From Ascidia mentula (taxonomy: Eukaryota > Chordata > Ascidiacea > Phlebobranchia > Ascidiidae), in contig OX387200.1 of NCBI GenBank assembly GCA_947561715.1, forward strand, positions 9,674,501 through 9,738,500: a stretch of DNA of 64,000 nt. Reading direction: 5' to 3'. The notes beneath the pieces were generated by a model that worked only from the letters and a program-made list of their open reading frames with translations, was not told where the DNA came from and did not search any database. The translations under genes were made by a program, and so were the position numbers. Of the stretch, positions 40,108 through 52,225 are shown one piece after another. How positions within the stretch are numbered: the stretch's first letter is position 1; the number at the start of each line of letters is the position of its first letter.

Positions 40108-43100
40108 CGCCGTCGGGCAGACAAGGTCGTTGTAAACAATGGTCGTCCTCCAGCTGCCCAATCATATCAGCTTTGTTACGGAACGGTCAAAGTTTGGCCA
40201 GCAAACACTGACTTGGTGGTCGATGTGACGCTTTTATTTCAGAAACTCACTGGAGGTCTTATTAATTAACAGGAAGAAGTGTCGCGAATTTCAAATGTTT
40301 AATTACTTCAATAGTTTTAATTAAGCATCAACACTTAAGTAATCAAATATTCATGTTTCAGCCAAGTGTCAAGCAAACAATGATTAACAATGCCTGTCGT
40401 GATAAGGTCTCTTAAAAAAAACGTACAAAGATTACAATCACAAGGTTTGGAAGTGTGCAGGTGACCAGTTAAGTGTTCTTAAATAAACCACACACGATAC
40501 ATGGTATTATATCTGTAATAGCCTCCGAAACTTCTGGCGTATTCGTGCAACTATTTTGCTGTGGGAAAAATGCTTTTATGGTTAATTTTTAAAACAGGAA
40601 ACAGGCGCTGAACGCTTTTTCATAATCTTTGTATTCTGCACAAATATTCTATGTAATAAAAAAATAACGGCGGTTTATGGGAACAAAAAGTGCCATATTA
40701 TTTAGATAAAAACATTGCCATGTTTAAAAGAAAAAAAACATGTTTTTTTTAAAAACCAAGTATACCAGAGATCTGTGAAGCTTTTGCGAGTCGCGCGTCG
40801 GAGGCACCAAAACTGACGCCCAGGCCCTCGCTGCGAATGGCAATTTAATTTGCGCACCCATCTATTCCCAAATGCAATATCTCGCACGACTGTGAGCAGG
40901 TGCAAGGTCACGCGGCGACTCTGGATTAGTACAGGGACTAACTAACCTCATAACGTTGCTATGCCCAAAAGGCCCCCGTATACCCTTCTCCCCGACCTTT
41001 GTTTGTCATAACAGATGTGCGCATGTGCCTTTTCCGCCGGGCGAAGATCCACGAATAAATTAGCGTGATGTGACACCAGGCTCCATTCTGAAGATTGTTT
41101 TCGGGCTGCTATTTTTTTCCGTATTTTTTGCCTTCCATTTTAATTATTCCCAAACCGACTCTAGTTTCGATTACTGAAGTTTTGTTTGACTTTAGCGATA
41201 ACCTTTGGCAGGAAAAAGTGTATTTTCGACTTTCCAATTATCTTGAGGCTACACTGTTGCGTTGTTTGACTCGGCATCCATATGCCACTGTTATTATGAG
41301 TGTTCACGGAGAAACAAAATATCAGTTAACCCTGCCAAAAGATACGAAGACCACCAAGCGTTTTGTGAAGTGTCGTAGTTTAATTAGTTTGTTCGACATT
41401 TTGTGCACGTCTTGGTTCCTCTTGAATCTTGATGCCCATTTTCTACAAAGTCCAATAACATTTCAGGTGCAAACCACATGAGGAAAGTTTGTTCATGTTT
41501 AGGTCTGTTCAGTTGGCTAATTGTAAAGAATTAGATGGTTTGCCGTTGTTGCATGAATGTAAAGACTATATAAATCTGTATGCAGCTTACACAATACATA
41601 AATCAAGTTTGCGCACTGCAAAATTTACCCAACCTCTATCTTTTACAATAGCGCCACCAAACGGTTTGTTGCGGCCAGTTTGAGGCGTCGATAGATCCTT
41701 GCAAAGCAACGCCCGGGCGCCTCGTGCGAACGTCACGTGCTTCCGATGACTGATGGGAGTAAGAAACAAACGGAACGCTGCACTTCGCACGCACGGCCGT
41801 GCCTGGGCCGACGAAGGAGACGCAAAAGCAACTTCGCGGTTGTAATTCGACCCGGCAGTCGAGAGCTTTAGTTTGGCGCGGCTAACCTTCGGTTGGAGAG
41901 AGGTTCAAGTGCGAGGGTGGAAGTCGAGAACGGGTGGAAAGACTTTTCGTCGGGGGTCACGGTCGCTTTAGGGACTGAGGACGGAGCTTAGAGCTTGCGA
42001 GAAATACGAGGTCAACGAGCACTTTCAATCAACGGACGGGTCGCGCAAGACTCGGGCTAAATAAATCACGAGTGTTTCCATTTGCGGGCAGCTTGGTTTA
42101 CTTGGTCAGCATCGAAATTCCTGTTATTCAGGATTTACATAACTTCTTTTTTCGTAACTATGTAAATGACTGCTATTTGTAACTATGTAATTATCAACTG
42201 TTTTGCCTCCGGTCAAAATCAAGAACAAAGTTGGGCTCTAGAGATGAGCCCATGCCATACAATCCGTAAACAGATTTTATAAAACTCTACAAATATGTCT
42301 TCTAATTCGTAACTCAATGACCTGTTTTCTCGTTGTGAGCGAAACTACTTTAATTTACCGATCTGCGAAATCTGGCGACCGGCGTTTCAACGAGTGTTCC
42401 TCAACAAACACAGACGGCAATTTGACCCGCTTGTGGCCCAGCAGTGTCACGGTCGAGAAAACAAACTTGAGCGCCTGGCACTGGGTGTCGAGGAATGTCG
42501 CCCTCTCGATGTTAAGACCCCACTAACAAGGGCTAAGCCCCGGGCGACGAGAGGCGAGGGGTCAAGTTAAAGATGGCGAAATGTCGATGGGGTCGCACAG
42601 ATCTCGCAAAACCGTGAAGCGAGGATGCTCCTTGTGGCTGTGAAGTGGTGCCTGGGTGTGGGCACAACAAACACACGATAACAGCCTTCTATCTGACACA
42701 TTCCCCATCGCGCTAAAGTTCAGTTTGAGTTTGGTTCTGCGGCCAAAATTCTAACATTTTAATGTTTTGAAATCAGTGAGAAAACAAATTTGTTGTCTCC
42801 GCGTTAACGCTATAACCATGCGTTGATATCAACTGATGAAGTAATAAGCAATCGTAAATCGTTTTTTTTTAAATCTGTTGTTTGGTTAAAATGAACATAA
42901 ACGAGAAAAGGTTATTGGATTGACCCTGAAGTTTTGAAGGATAGTGCGCGACAGACGTGTAAATGTTTACAGCTAGCTGAAAACAGGGTTTCTTACCGTT
43001 AGAGTTTATAAAACAGAACTTACCGAACATGAGCTTAAACACATCGCTCTTTGGTTACGGAGTTCAATCCACCACAAACTAAGGGTTGGGTCACTGCAGT

Positions 43101-43446
43101 CTGAGGTAGCGCATCGGTTTAAGCGGAAAAAATCATCGATGCGTGATGTGGAGGTAAAGACCAAAGCGGTAACTTCTTGCGACGGTTAAAAGCCGATGTT
43201 GCCTCAACACGCCCGAGGTAATCTACATTCGTAAACCGACACTGAGTTGCGACCACACAACTAATTGGGCCGTGATGTTTTTTTGGTAACTTGAACTCTT
43301 TTCGCCCTTAGTCTATCAGCCCGCACAAGTGGGAGCGGGAGAGATTCGTTATCGGTTCCTTATTTAAAAGATACAGGTACCCATATCACGTTCACTTGGG
43401 TCTTGGTACGTTTAGACGTTTTTCTTTTATATGCCAGATTTTAAAC

Positions 43447-43600
43447 CAGGGGTGGGCAAACGTTCCGATTCACAGTTTGTACAAAGTAACCAATTGGCAA
43501 TAATTAATGTTTAAAAGTTGCAACCCAAAAGCAAAAAAACGTCGACTACGTTTTCAAACTTCTGCGATCCAAACCAAAAGATCGACGGCCTAGATTTTGC
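43447..43600 (+). mobile_element. hAT-like element end (fragment)
   Basis: CAGGGGTGGGCAAAC starts here, a typical terminal inverted repeat of hAT-superfamily elements, and the following sequence includes a GATCGACGGCCTAGA tract like that seen in such elements. No matching partner end with a consistent 8-bp target duplication is found nearby, so this is a fragment whose right boundary is approximate. Confidence 0.45.
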
Positions 43601-43709
43601 ATTTATATGCCTTTAAACACTGCATGTCCAGGGAATAGATCTTCCACCTCCCACTATTATATTTAACGTTAATTTCCTTGATGGATTTTTTTGATGGATA
43701 ATCTTCACG

Positions 43710-43715
43710 TTTATT
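43710..43715 (-). terminator. candidate UNC45 poly(A) signal
   Basis: On the minus strand this reads AATAAA, about 340 bases after the UNC45 stop codon and the first canonical hexamer downstream that I find. It is tentative without transcript data. Confidence 0.3.
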
Positions 43716-44055
43716 TTGAAGTGCACAGACATGCAGCACAGCGTGTGGTACAAATAAATAATTAGGTAATACTGCATTCTTGTTAACTGAAGGCACACGA
43801 ACCCACGCAAAAATGACGCGATAACAGTAGAAAAATTCCGAATTTTGTGAAGAAAAAATGAATCCCGTTCACATAGAATCGAAGTACTGGTGAGTTGCAG
43901 GCCTTACTTGTAACGCCACACTTTGCTTGGCAACATAGCACGAGTCAGAAGGTACATTGCAATATTGGGGCTGTATGATGAGGTTGGAGCAGCATTGTAC
44001 GTTGTATGATTGGGTGACGTGTAGTCATGCGTGAACGAGAAAATGAGACTTCGCA

Positions 44056-47000
44056 TCATAACCCGGTGGCTTGGATAAAGTTGTCGTCTTCCAGCTTCCG
44101 CAAGGTGGCGATGGCCGTCTCGCGCGCTTTCGCCTTTGCTGGAGTTGCGTCTTTTGAAGTTGCGATAAGAATTTCCAGGATGTTACTACAAAAAGTTAAA
44201 GAAACACGGACTTAAACACACATTTCTCACAAAAAAAGTCTTGACGTGCAAGTAATATTGTGAAACACCCCCACAAATCAGCATGACACGTGGTCCATTA
44301 AAAAGTTGTTTCTCAGCAGCCCGTTCACGTGTAGCTTTTTAACCAATCCCTCCGCTATATATTCTTTTTACATGAAATGGATTTCTTCTGGTGCAAAGTG
44401 CGTAATTCTGCCTGATTCAATATTTTTTTCATTAATATTTTTCGGTTTTTAAAATCGGTGGGTCGTTATAGTAGTATTTGAAATTTTATAAGCCCGCAAG
44501 TGCTAAAAGGTTGAGGACCCCTGCTTAATAAAAAATATAACACAAAGTATTAAAAACAGGACCAGTCTGATATTACAGTAGGTGGAAATATATATTTTAA
44601 AGTGCCAGATGGTTTTGGAGTATTGGCTTAAGGGGTACAAACTAGCACTGCATTACAACCACTCTTAAGACGTTAACGCAGTAAAATGTTGGCATACCTG
44701 GCAACAATATCTTCAGCCGAAAACTTGCAGTTGCTGACGATGTTGTAAAGTACAACCAACCCTCGGTGTTGAATCTCCAAGTTTTCGTCCAACGAAATAA
44801 TGGAAAGGTTTTCCAACCACGACTTCGTCTGTGATGTCACAAACAACCATTAACAAGTTTTACAGGCGACGTTTGTCTTCGAATAGTTCTAATACAAACT
44901 AATTGGTGACGGGAAATTTCACAATACGCTCGTTGACCACCTTAAATACGAGTTTAACACTTAACGTCGAAATTACGGTGGCCCATAAAGACAATCGCGA
45001 TATCCAAATTCGAAACCTCATCGAAATAGTTGTCTAGAGATGTGAAGAACAAGCATAATACTCACAGTTTCACGGATTTTTCTGCAGATTTTCTCACTTC
45101 TTGCAGTAAGCATCGCGAGTCCTCCAGCAGCAGCTCTCCTGGTCGCATCATCATCTTCACTACACAAGAGGACAAAGATCTTCACCCTCTCATGGCTATC
45201 CTGCTCCATGATTTCCACCATCTAGAATGTCGACAAAAATCACGTCACAAATGGAAAACAAACATCCCAGATAATGCAAGAATTTCAAGAAAGCAAATTT
45301 TATTAACCTCTGGACACATGCAGAGGTTGCAGAAGAGTTCAGTTGCAGCCCTCCTCAACATCTCGTGCTCTTCCAACATGTAGCTCTCAACATCACTCAA
45401 CATCTTCTCTCGGATGATTCGACGTCTACGAGTATTATTTATTTTTGTTATGGCTGAAGAAATCACAGAATTTTACCAAAGTATGAGGATAAAAAAACTG
45501 GCCCATATTGTTGTCAACATTGTCATGATGCGTGTACGAAATACGTTTCGGCAAGAACTTATGCCATCATCAGTTTGAATGACGCGGTTGGTGTAGCTCC
45601 ATTAATATATATTTACCAAAGTGATCAAGCATTTTCACTCGTAAGCTCACCTGTGCGTGTCGTCCATACCGGCCAAGTTGGTAAGAGCCATAATGGCTTC
45701 AAAGTTTTGGAGTGCATCGCACTCGGGATGAAGGAGTTGTTTCAAAACACGAACGCACTCCAGCGACTAGACAGTGAAAAGTGAAGCATTTGAATTAAAT
45801 CTGACGTGAATACGCCAAAAAAAACTATGACTTAGACAAGGGCAAAACCTACTCTTTGTCCAGGGAAGGCCATGGCTGGATTAGATGTAATTGCGATCCT
45901 CGCAACAGCTTGCGCGGCACATCGTTTCCCTTTCTGCGTTCCACTTGAACAAAGTGGTACGAGGCATTTTCCACCTCCAGCCGCCACAACGTAACCCCGG
46001 TTTTCTTCGTTTTCGACACTAACCAGAAAAACTCTGCGAGACAATTAATAATTACGACAAAATATAAGAAGCAATTTAACAGACAAAGCACTAACTCTTT
46101 TATTTAGGGACGTGGTGTTATGATGGATAAATAAACTTTTAATATTATGTGAGGAGAGGGGAGGAGTGTTTCTCATAACGGCAAACCTGCAAAGGAGTTC
46201 CTTGGATGTATCTGTGAGGAGTGCGGCGTCGGTGTTGGCAAGGGCAACAACAGCGTTAATCATTCCAGCCTCGACAAGTAGCTTTACACGGTACTTGACG
46301 TACGTTGGCTTGTCCTGTATAAAAATAAAACGTTTAAAACATATTTGGTGAACTATCTGGGCATCTGATATCATATTTTTTTTCTGTGACTGGAAATTAG
46401 CCACAGAGAAATTTTGGTGTTCATTACTGCTTAATGGCCAAGGTTGCCTAGCCCAGGTTGGTGTATAAGTTATTCATGGACATGTCTCAAGCAGTGAGTA
46501 AAGCATGCACCTTTTCATGTTCCTCTGGTATGTGATGTTTGGCATACTTCGCAAGTTCAATCATTTCTGGAACTGCCTCATCGTTCTTGTCGTAGGTGTT
46601 GGTGCAATTCACCAAGCAGCTAACCACACCATACATCACAGTCTTGTCCGAAGACTTAGCAAGTTGGAAAAGGGCATCCAGGGCTTCCTGGTCACGACAA
46701 AGTTCTTCCTTGACATCTGCATCCAGGGTAAGATAGGAGAGGCCCTCAGCTGCCCACTTACGCAAATCAAAATCTTTGGCAGGGTTGGCAAGGTACCTGT
46801 AGATATATCAAGCTATGGTGATTTTTTTTCATTTTTTAAAAAAAAAGAAAAGTTTACTCATGCTTAAGTAACTAAGTTATTAGAAAAGTTTACTCAAGGG
46901 ATGCTTAAGTAACTAAGTTATTTCCACAGTTGTTATAATTATACTATTGTATCATGTTTGAGAACACAGGTTAGACTGCATATGAGATGAGTATGCATAT

Positions 47001-49828
47001 ATATTGACCTAAAGCTGTACAGCAAATAGGTGTTAGAAACTTACTTTCTGCACTGCTTTGCAAGTTTCAATGAAGATCCATCAGCAAAAGCTCTCATGCT
47101 TACATCTGTGCCATGAGAGGATCCTAGTTTACAAAGTCCAACAAGGGCACGGATTTTTACACCATCAGACTGTGTTTTTTTATACAGTTCTTTCAACAAC
47201 GTTGCGCCATTTTCAACAACAAATGTTGCTTTGTTTTGTTTCGATGTTGAGGTAATGATGGCCTCAATAGCTGCAATCTGACATACATGAATAAGAATGT
47301 TTAGACTCGTTGTTTTATAAATAAGTATTTACCCAATTTTAAGTTGTCGCAAACATATTTTAAACATGGTTGCATTAAAAAAGGAAATTCAGGGAAAATT
47401 ACCTGAACAATTTCTTCCTCAGCTCCTGTCATGGCAACCATTGTTTCAAGAACACCTTTCATACCCAATGCCTTTTGCCCACTGTCAAATGGCCCTTGTA
47501 ATAAACAAGTCATGACAGACATGGCCTGCATGTTCCCAGTCATTGAGCCACTTGCAAACAATGATCTACAGAAGAAATAATAAAAACGATTTTTCTAACC
47601 CTTGTTACAGGGATGTTTTCAGCATATTCTTCTTGTGAGGTTGTTAATTGGGAGGAAAACGATTTTTGTGACAATTAATGTACAATTGTACAAACAAATT
47701 GTAATACGGAAATTTTGTGCACAATTATCTGCAGAGAGTGAACACTGAACAGTGTTTTGACTTATCAGACCGCACTAGTGCAGTTGCAAATCTGAGGGAA
47801 GTCCAATCAGCTGGCCAGTCAGGGAATATTACTTTATTCTACTTTGAAGTTGCTGCTAATTCAACTGCACTGATAGACATGGTAGTTTGAAACAGAGCAT
47901 TATCTGCAGCTCATGTAATGCCTAAACTTTAAAAAGAATCAAAGTAAGATATAATTTTCACTTACTGCAAGTACTGTCTTATCTTCTCATCCCAAGCTCC
48001 ACGGGCAGCATCACCACCCAAATCATCATATAGTTTTGTCAGTGCAACAGCACAGTTAAGTCTGGTATTGGGAGTGATGGCAACAGGGGCAACATCAGGT
48101 TTAAAACCAAAACTTGCAATTTCAAGCAGAGAATGTACTCCTAAACAACCAAATCAACATTGTATGTAAGTATATACATGCATATAAACAAAAAATTGAG
48201 TTGTTTTGAATTATTTAACAAACCTTACTTACTGATAAAACAGTAATCACCTCATTAATTTATACAACGTCTTTTTTTTATTAGCAAAACAAACAACTTG
48301 CAAACCTCCTATTTCTAAGAATGCCTTTGTACGTGAATTGCTTCCACGTCTTATATCATGACGAGGAATATTTTTGGCAATAAGGGATACAGCATTATCT
48401 CTTCCCTGGGCAGAAACCTCTTTGTCAGCAAGCATGTTCTTCAGACATATCATTATGCCCATTAAATCTTTTGTGTAGTCTAAAAAAAGTTTAAAGATGA
48501 AAACAAATTGTCCCCTGAAAAATTCCAAACAAAATGCTTTGTCATGAACATTATACAGATTTTTATGTTTTGACTTTTTACCAGGTTTCATTGCAGTTTC
48601 TTTGCCTCGGAGGTTAATTTTGTCTTCACCCTGCAATGAATCAACAATTGACTGAAATAAGTGAAGGGTTGCCATTGACATCTCATCTGTGGATTCCTTG
48701 GACCCCATACAAGAACACATTCGCTCTACAGTGACCTCTCGAAGGAGGACGGTAGCCTGCCAAAGTAACAAGTTTCAACATTACATCCAAGTTCAACACT
48801 TCAAAACAATATGAGAAACAAACATCAAAACTATGGTAAAAATGCCAACAAGAGATTTGGTGAAAAATATTTGTAACCTACCCTCGCTTGATGGCCAGAG
48901 CAGAGTGCAGACAATGTACGAACTGCAGACAACCGAACGTATGGATCTGGTTGTTCCAGTAGCTCTGTTAAAGCAGTTGGACCACCTTCCCTAAATATCC
49001 TTTCAGCACCAGCTTCATCTCGTGACAAAACAACCAAGTTGTCTGCTGCTTTATGACACTTGTCCATATCACTGCTTTTGTCGAACAGAATCTTCAGCAT
49101 CGAGTTTACTCTGTTTTCAGTTGAATTCTCTTCGAACATCTAATTAAAATTTGCATTTAACAGTATCTGTAAATGATACTTCATCCACATCAAACTTTTA
49201 CAATTATCATAAATTTTCTCTGACACTACAATATAAATAAAATCAAAATGTCCAACATCTTGAATTACCTTTACTTCCATAATGTTACGAAGTCTAAAGC
49301 AAGTCTCCTGAACTGCTTTGTTTTTTGGTTCCATCTGGTATAACCTCCTAGCATCAACATAAGCTGCATTGAATTGTCCAAGCTTCTCCAGTGACTGAAC
49401 ACGACGGAAAAGTGCTTTGGTGTCGGAGCCAGAAATGCCTAAAGCTACATAAAATAGAAATTATTTAAAGAAACAAATTTAAGAAATAACCCAGTCACTG
49501 TATTACAAAAATTAAACTACCACTAATGTAAAAGTTTCTATTGTCAGTCATACCTTTTGTGGAGTCATCTGCAGCATCTTGAAATCGATCCTAGAAACAA
49601 ACTATAGGTCAAACAGATTGTAAAAAAATATGAAATACTTCATAATCTTACCAGTTTGAGATAACAAGCTGCTCGATTCTTATAATATACCAACTTCTCA
49701 TTTCGGTCTTCACTTAGTGAGAGGGCGTCAGTATAGCATTTTGCAGCTTCTATGAACTCGCCAGCTTTGAAATGTTTATTGCCTTCCTCCTTCAACTCAC
49801 CAGGTGACATCAAACTTTGATTTGTCAT
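44056..49828 (-). CDS. UNC45: UNC45 myosin chaperone (TPR-UCS protein)
   Basis: Seventeen coding exons on the minus strand (high to low: 49652-49828, 49554-49590, 49269-49444, 48882-49139, 48582-48756, 48306-48479, 47966-48140, 47403-47565, 47045-47277, 46511-46796, 46187-46314, 45853-46033, 45651-45766, 45308-45425, 45066-45221, 44698-44828, 44056-44185) give 937 aa with all phases consistent, against 931-944 aa in vertebrates. Residues about 8-125 are the TPR domain that binds Hsp90 ([35 protein letters not shown]). A central armadillo region follows, then the UCS domain that folds myosin motor heads ([64 protein letters not shown]). The start at 49828 is the first ATG after a likely acceptor at 49864; an in-frame codon at 49897 lies upstream of that site. 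Exon 14 begins at 45425, which restores ungapped alignment with vertebrates. Two donors are GTTTGC and one is GTTAAT. A hAT end sits in intron 16 and a hammerhead-like motif in intron 13. Confidence 0.95.
44400..44523 (-). mobile_element. hAT-like element end in UNC45 intron 16 (fragment)
   Basis: Read on the minus strand from 44523, the sequence CAGGGGTCCTCAACCTTTTA followed by GCACTTGCGGGC is a characteristic hAT-superfamily terminus. The inner boundary is not defined. The flanking bases do not match those of the end at 43447, so the two are unlikely to be one element, particularly as a UNC45 exon lies between. Confidence 0.5.
45522..45583 (-). ncRNA. hammerhead-ribozyme-like motif in UNC45 intron 13
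   Basis: On the minus strand, CTGATGA (45567-45573) is followed by a GGCA/TGCC stem, GAAA (45546-45549), and an ACG-TATTT-CGT-A hairpin. These correspond to the hammerhead box, stem II, the GAA box and stem III with a UH cleavage position. GTCAT and ATGAC at the outer ends could form a distal stem I. Weak points are one extra U before stem II and poor pairing of stem I next to the core, so activity is doubtful. Type I hammerheads with tiny stem III are known from Penelope-like elements; a relic of one is the likeliest origin. Confidence 0.4.
46846..46921. repeat. tandem duplication in UNC45 intron 9
   Basis: A 35-bp unit starting AGAAAAGTTTACTCA and ending AACTAAGTTAT (46846-46880) is repeated at 46882-46921 with five extra bases (AAGGG) in the middle. 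Near identity suggests a recent slippage event. No function is apparent. Confidence 0.75.
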
Positions 49829-50033
49829 TATAATTAAATTAAAGTCGTTCGGTTGTCTATGACCTAATGCAAAAAAGGAACCATGTACATTAAACACAAT
49901 GAACTTAAAAGATAGACTGTTTCATATTTGTTGGTACATTAGTTAACAATTTTAATTACTTATATTTCAAAACAGTTTTTTTTTAAATCTGTGACACCAC
50001 TTAGGAAATACACAAGAATGTTTTCAGCAGTTC
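49829..50033 (-). promoter_or_regulatory. short IF1-UNC45 spacer with candidate trans-splice acceptor
   Basis: Only 205 bases separate the IF1 stop from the UNC45 start on the same strand. On the minus strand the run TTCCTTTTTTGCATTAG ends at 49864, a strong 3' splice site, 35 bases before the UNC45 ATG, with no matching donor in view. The region lacks a clear TATA box. In tunicates downstream operon genes receive a spliced leader at such a site. An ordinary 5' UTR intron is the alternative. Confidence 0.45.
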
Positions 50034-50330
50034 TTATTTTTCGTCATGATGTGTTATTTTCTTCAATCTCTGCTCATGGTCTTTGATTCTTTGCTGTAAC
50101 CGTTTAATGTCCTCCTTATGTTCTTCAATCTCATCAGTATGATGCTGTTTCAGAGCTTTCCACTGCTCCCTCTCGATCTGTCGGATGTACTGGCTCTCAT
50201 CAGCTGCAGCCTTCTTTGCAAGTTTGCCACCTTCGTCCTTAATGGAGCCATCGTAAGCCATAGCCCTTGACATCAATGGTGCAGTAAACGAACGACCCAC
50301 TGAAAGAGATTTGGAAAACGCACGCAACAT
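50034..50330 (-). CDS. ATP5IF1: mitochondrial ATP synthase inhibitory factor 1 (IF1)
   Basis: A single-exon 98-aa protein. Residues 1 to about 25 (MLRAFSKSLSVGRSFTAP) are a basic, Ser-rich mitochondrial presequence. The minimal inhibitory region carries the family signature GSIKDEGGKLAKKAAADE followed by YIRQIEREQWKALKQHH, and residues about 60-95 form a long charged coiled coil for antiparallel dimerisation. His63-His64 align with the histidine pair involved in pH sensing in bovine IF1. The protein binds F1-ATPase when matrix pH falls and stops ATP hydrolysis (family knowledge). The ATG is chosen because the presequence follows and a TTTTTATTTTTCAG acceptor ends 23 bases upstream, leaving a short 5' UTR as in trans-spliced mRNAs. 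It lies just upstream of UNC45 in the same direction. Confidence 0.93.
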   Translation of the reverse strand: MLRAFSKSLSVGRSFTAPLMSRAMAYDGSIKDEGGKLAKKAAADESQYIRQIEREQWKALKQHHTDEIEEHKEDIKRLQQRIKDHEQRLKKITHHDEK

Positions 50331-50950
50331 TTCAGCAGTTTCCTATATATGGACTGAAAAATAAAAACGTGGCTTTAATATAATCTGCACCACGCCCGAG
50401 CTCATATGGCAAAACAACTATTAGGGTTCATCGACATAGTGAAATGAATGTCGGCACATGTGAAAACGAAGTTTTATAGCACAGAGGAAAAAACAAGGGG
50501 CGACAACAAACGGTGATAAAGTTTCTGGACTGTTCCAAACAGCTGCAGCGATGGTGGTTACGTGCGGGAATTCACAGAGACAGAAGTCGTGCAATGTCAA
50601 ACAGGGGTATTTTATCCGCAGGCGTACAACCTTCTTTCTACAACTGTGTGATTACTGTAATGTAACGACAATCGTTATTTTCATATGTATGAGATGTCAC
50701 CAACAGTCTTTTGTTATAAAAAAGAAACACTTTTCAAAGAAAAACTTTGAGTTGGTCAGTTATGGTTGAACAAACGTATGAAACCTGGAGTGCGGGGGTG
50801 GAACAAGTGCTGCAAGTGCTCCGTTTTCCCAAAGGCAAATGTTAAGTGGCATGAAAATACACATATATTGCGCTTAAATCTCTGCGTTCCTTCACGCTCA
50901 CGAAGAATACGAGTAAAACGCAGGGAGTCGAACCGCTCATCATACGGATA

Positions 50951-51087
50951 CAGTTCCGGTTCGGGTTTCTAATTTGTTTGTTTTCCCCTTTAACTCCGGT
51001 TCGGGTTTCAAAAGTTTTTTCATCCGGTCCTGTTCTGGTTAGCATTGTAAAATTTATACGCAAGGGGTACGGATTCAGTTCCGGTTC
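50951..51087. repeat. cluster of GGTTCGGGTTTC direct repeats
   Basis: CAGTTCCGGTTCGGGTTTC at 50951-50969 is echoed by ACTCCGGTTCGGGTTTC at about 50993-51009 and CAGTTCCGGTTCAA at 51074-51087, with a weaker copy (CATCCGGTCCTGTTCTGG) between. The outer two copies are each preceded by ACGGAT. The arrangement resembles the subterminal repeats of a DNA transposon, but ends and target duplication were not identified. Confidence 0.45.
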
Positions 51088-52159
51088 AACCAAATTAACG
51101 CTCATGGCGATCAAAGGTTTAGATTAAAGTGCATTTGACATGGCCATAACAACTTTGCGTAAAACTAAAGGTACATCTACAACAAACATATATCCAAAGT
51201 TTTACGGTTCTACGTCAACTAAAAACTGTAGAAAACTGCACGAAAAGTAACGGCGACCAAAAATCGAAACCTTTTGCGCTGAGGAGAAAAGGACATCACA
51301 TAAGGCGCTTGCGTCGAAAAAATGTATTGTTTAGATAGAAAAAGGCGTCTTTTTTTGCATATATCGAATAGTTTCAAACATAGGAGAATCCCCAGATTAC
51401 AGGACAGGCTTTTGCATCACACAAAAATTGTCATTGTGACGTCACGAATCAATGGCTTGTTTGTCCCTAATTAGCGGAAGACCATAGGGTATAGCAGAAA
51501 CGACATAACTGTGAGTGGACAAAACGACAATGCTAAACTAAAGATTTGTCTCTGTCGTGTTTTCGAAAGTTCATGTATCACGTTAGCGATCCTAAATGCT
51601 GTAACAACAAAAACACCCTCTTCCAGTAACTGTTTTATTATTACACAACTAAATAAGACACAATAGGTCGAACAGCGGCCATCTGTCTTCAGCTTAAATT
51701 AACATCAAAATCCGTTTATTGCACTTGTTCACTTTTTGTCCCCTGTTTAATGCAATATTATGCTTAAACCAGTTTTACAATGTTTTCCATTTCTACGCAC
51801 AAGGCTTGCTGCCAGCACTCGCGCACGACCGAAGCGCCTTCCATGACGTCACGCAACAATATCTCGCTTTCGCACGATTTCGTTCGCAGCGGCAAAAGTG
51901 CGACTTTGATCAGCTGTATCTCAGAAACCAGTCGCCGTATCAAGCTATACTTTTTTCGCCAAAATGTTCTAAAGTTAAGAACATCTCTTAATTTAATTAT
52001 TGACATGGTTTATTTTTACGTGTCATATGCACTTTAAGGGCCTCTTTACTGCTGGAACACAGCGACAAACTAACCAATCTATTCTTAGAAGTCAAGCTTG
52101 TGAGGGAATATTTTTATGCGATGCAGACCGTTTGACCATTTTAGTTGTGAACCTTTGTC

Positions 52160-52225
52160 ACAAAACTGATAAGCCTAGCTGGTCGGGCGAAACGTCGGTA
52201 AATACAAGTTACGTTGTAATGTGCC
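52160..52225 (+). ncRNA. hammerhead-like motif (degenerate)
   Basis: CTGATAA (52166-52172) is followed by a stem GCCT...GGGC, then GAAA (52189-52192) and CGTC. ACGT at 52192-52195 could pair with a later ACGT about 20 bases on to give stem III. The box differs from the CUGAUGA consensus at the sixth base (G to A), a position required for activity, so it is probably an inactive relic. It matches the pattern of the motifs in the 54.2- and 59.3-kb repeats. Confidence 0.3.

Larger units (their letters stand above)
38295..43446. other. COUP-TF 3' region and gene-free stretch
   Basis: Begins with the COUP-TF 3' UTR. An AATAAA at 39278-39283 is a candidate poly(A) signal, about 1 kb after the stop. 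Beyond that no gene is supported; a 128-codon frame at 41095-41481 has no recognisable motif. A direct pair of nuclear-receptor half-sites lies at 40096-40107 and another AGGTCA at about 40903. A GC-richer block runs about 41.69-42.07 kb. Confidence 0.45.

Noticed and set aside
43447-44523. A single hAT element bounded by CAGGGGT termini at both positions
   Set aside because: The inward-facing termini look paired, but flanking 8-mers (TTTTAAAC and CTTAATAA) do not match as a target duplication, the TIRs diverge after seven bases, and the interval holds the last UNC45 exon. Two separate fragments are more likely.
49829-49897. UNC45 start at an upstream in-frame ATG (MFNVHGS)
   Set aside because: It lies upstream of the strong acceptor ending at 49864, so it is probably not in the mature mRNA, and the extra residues are not like UNC45.
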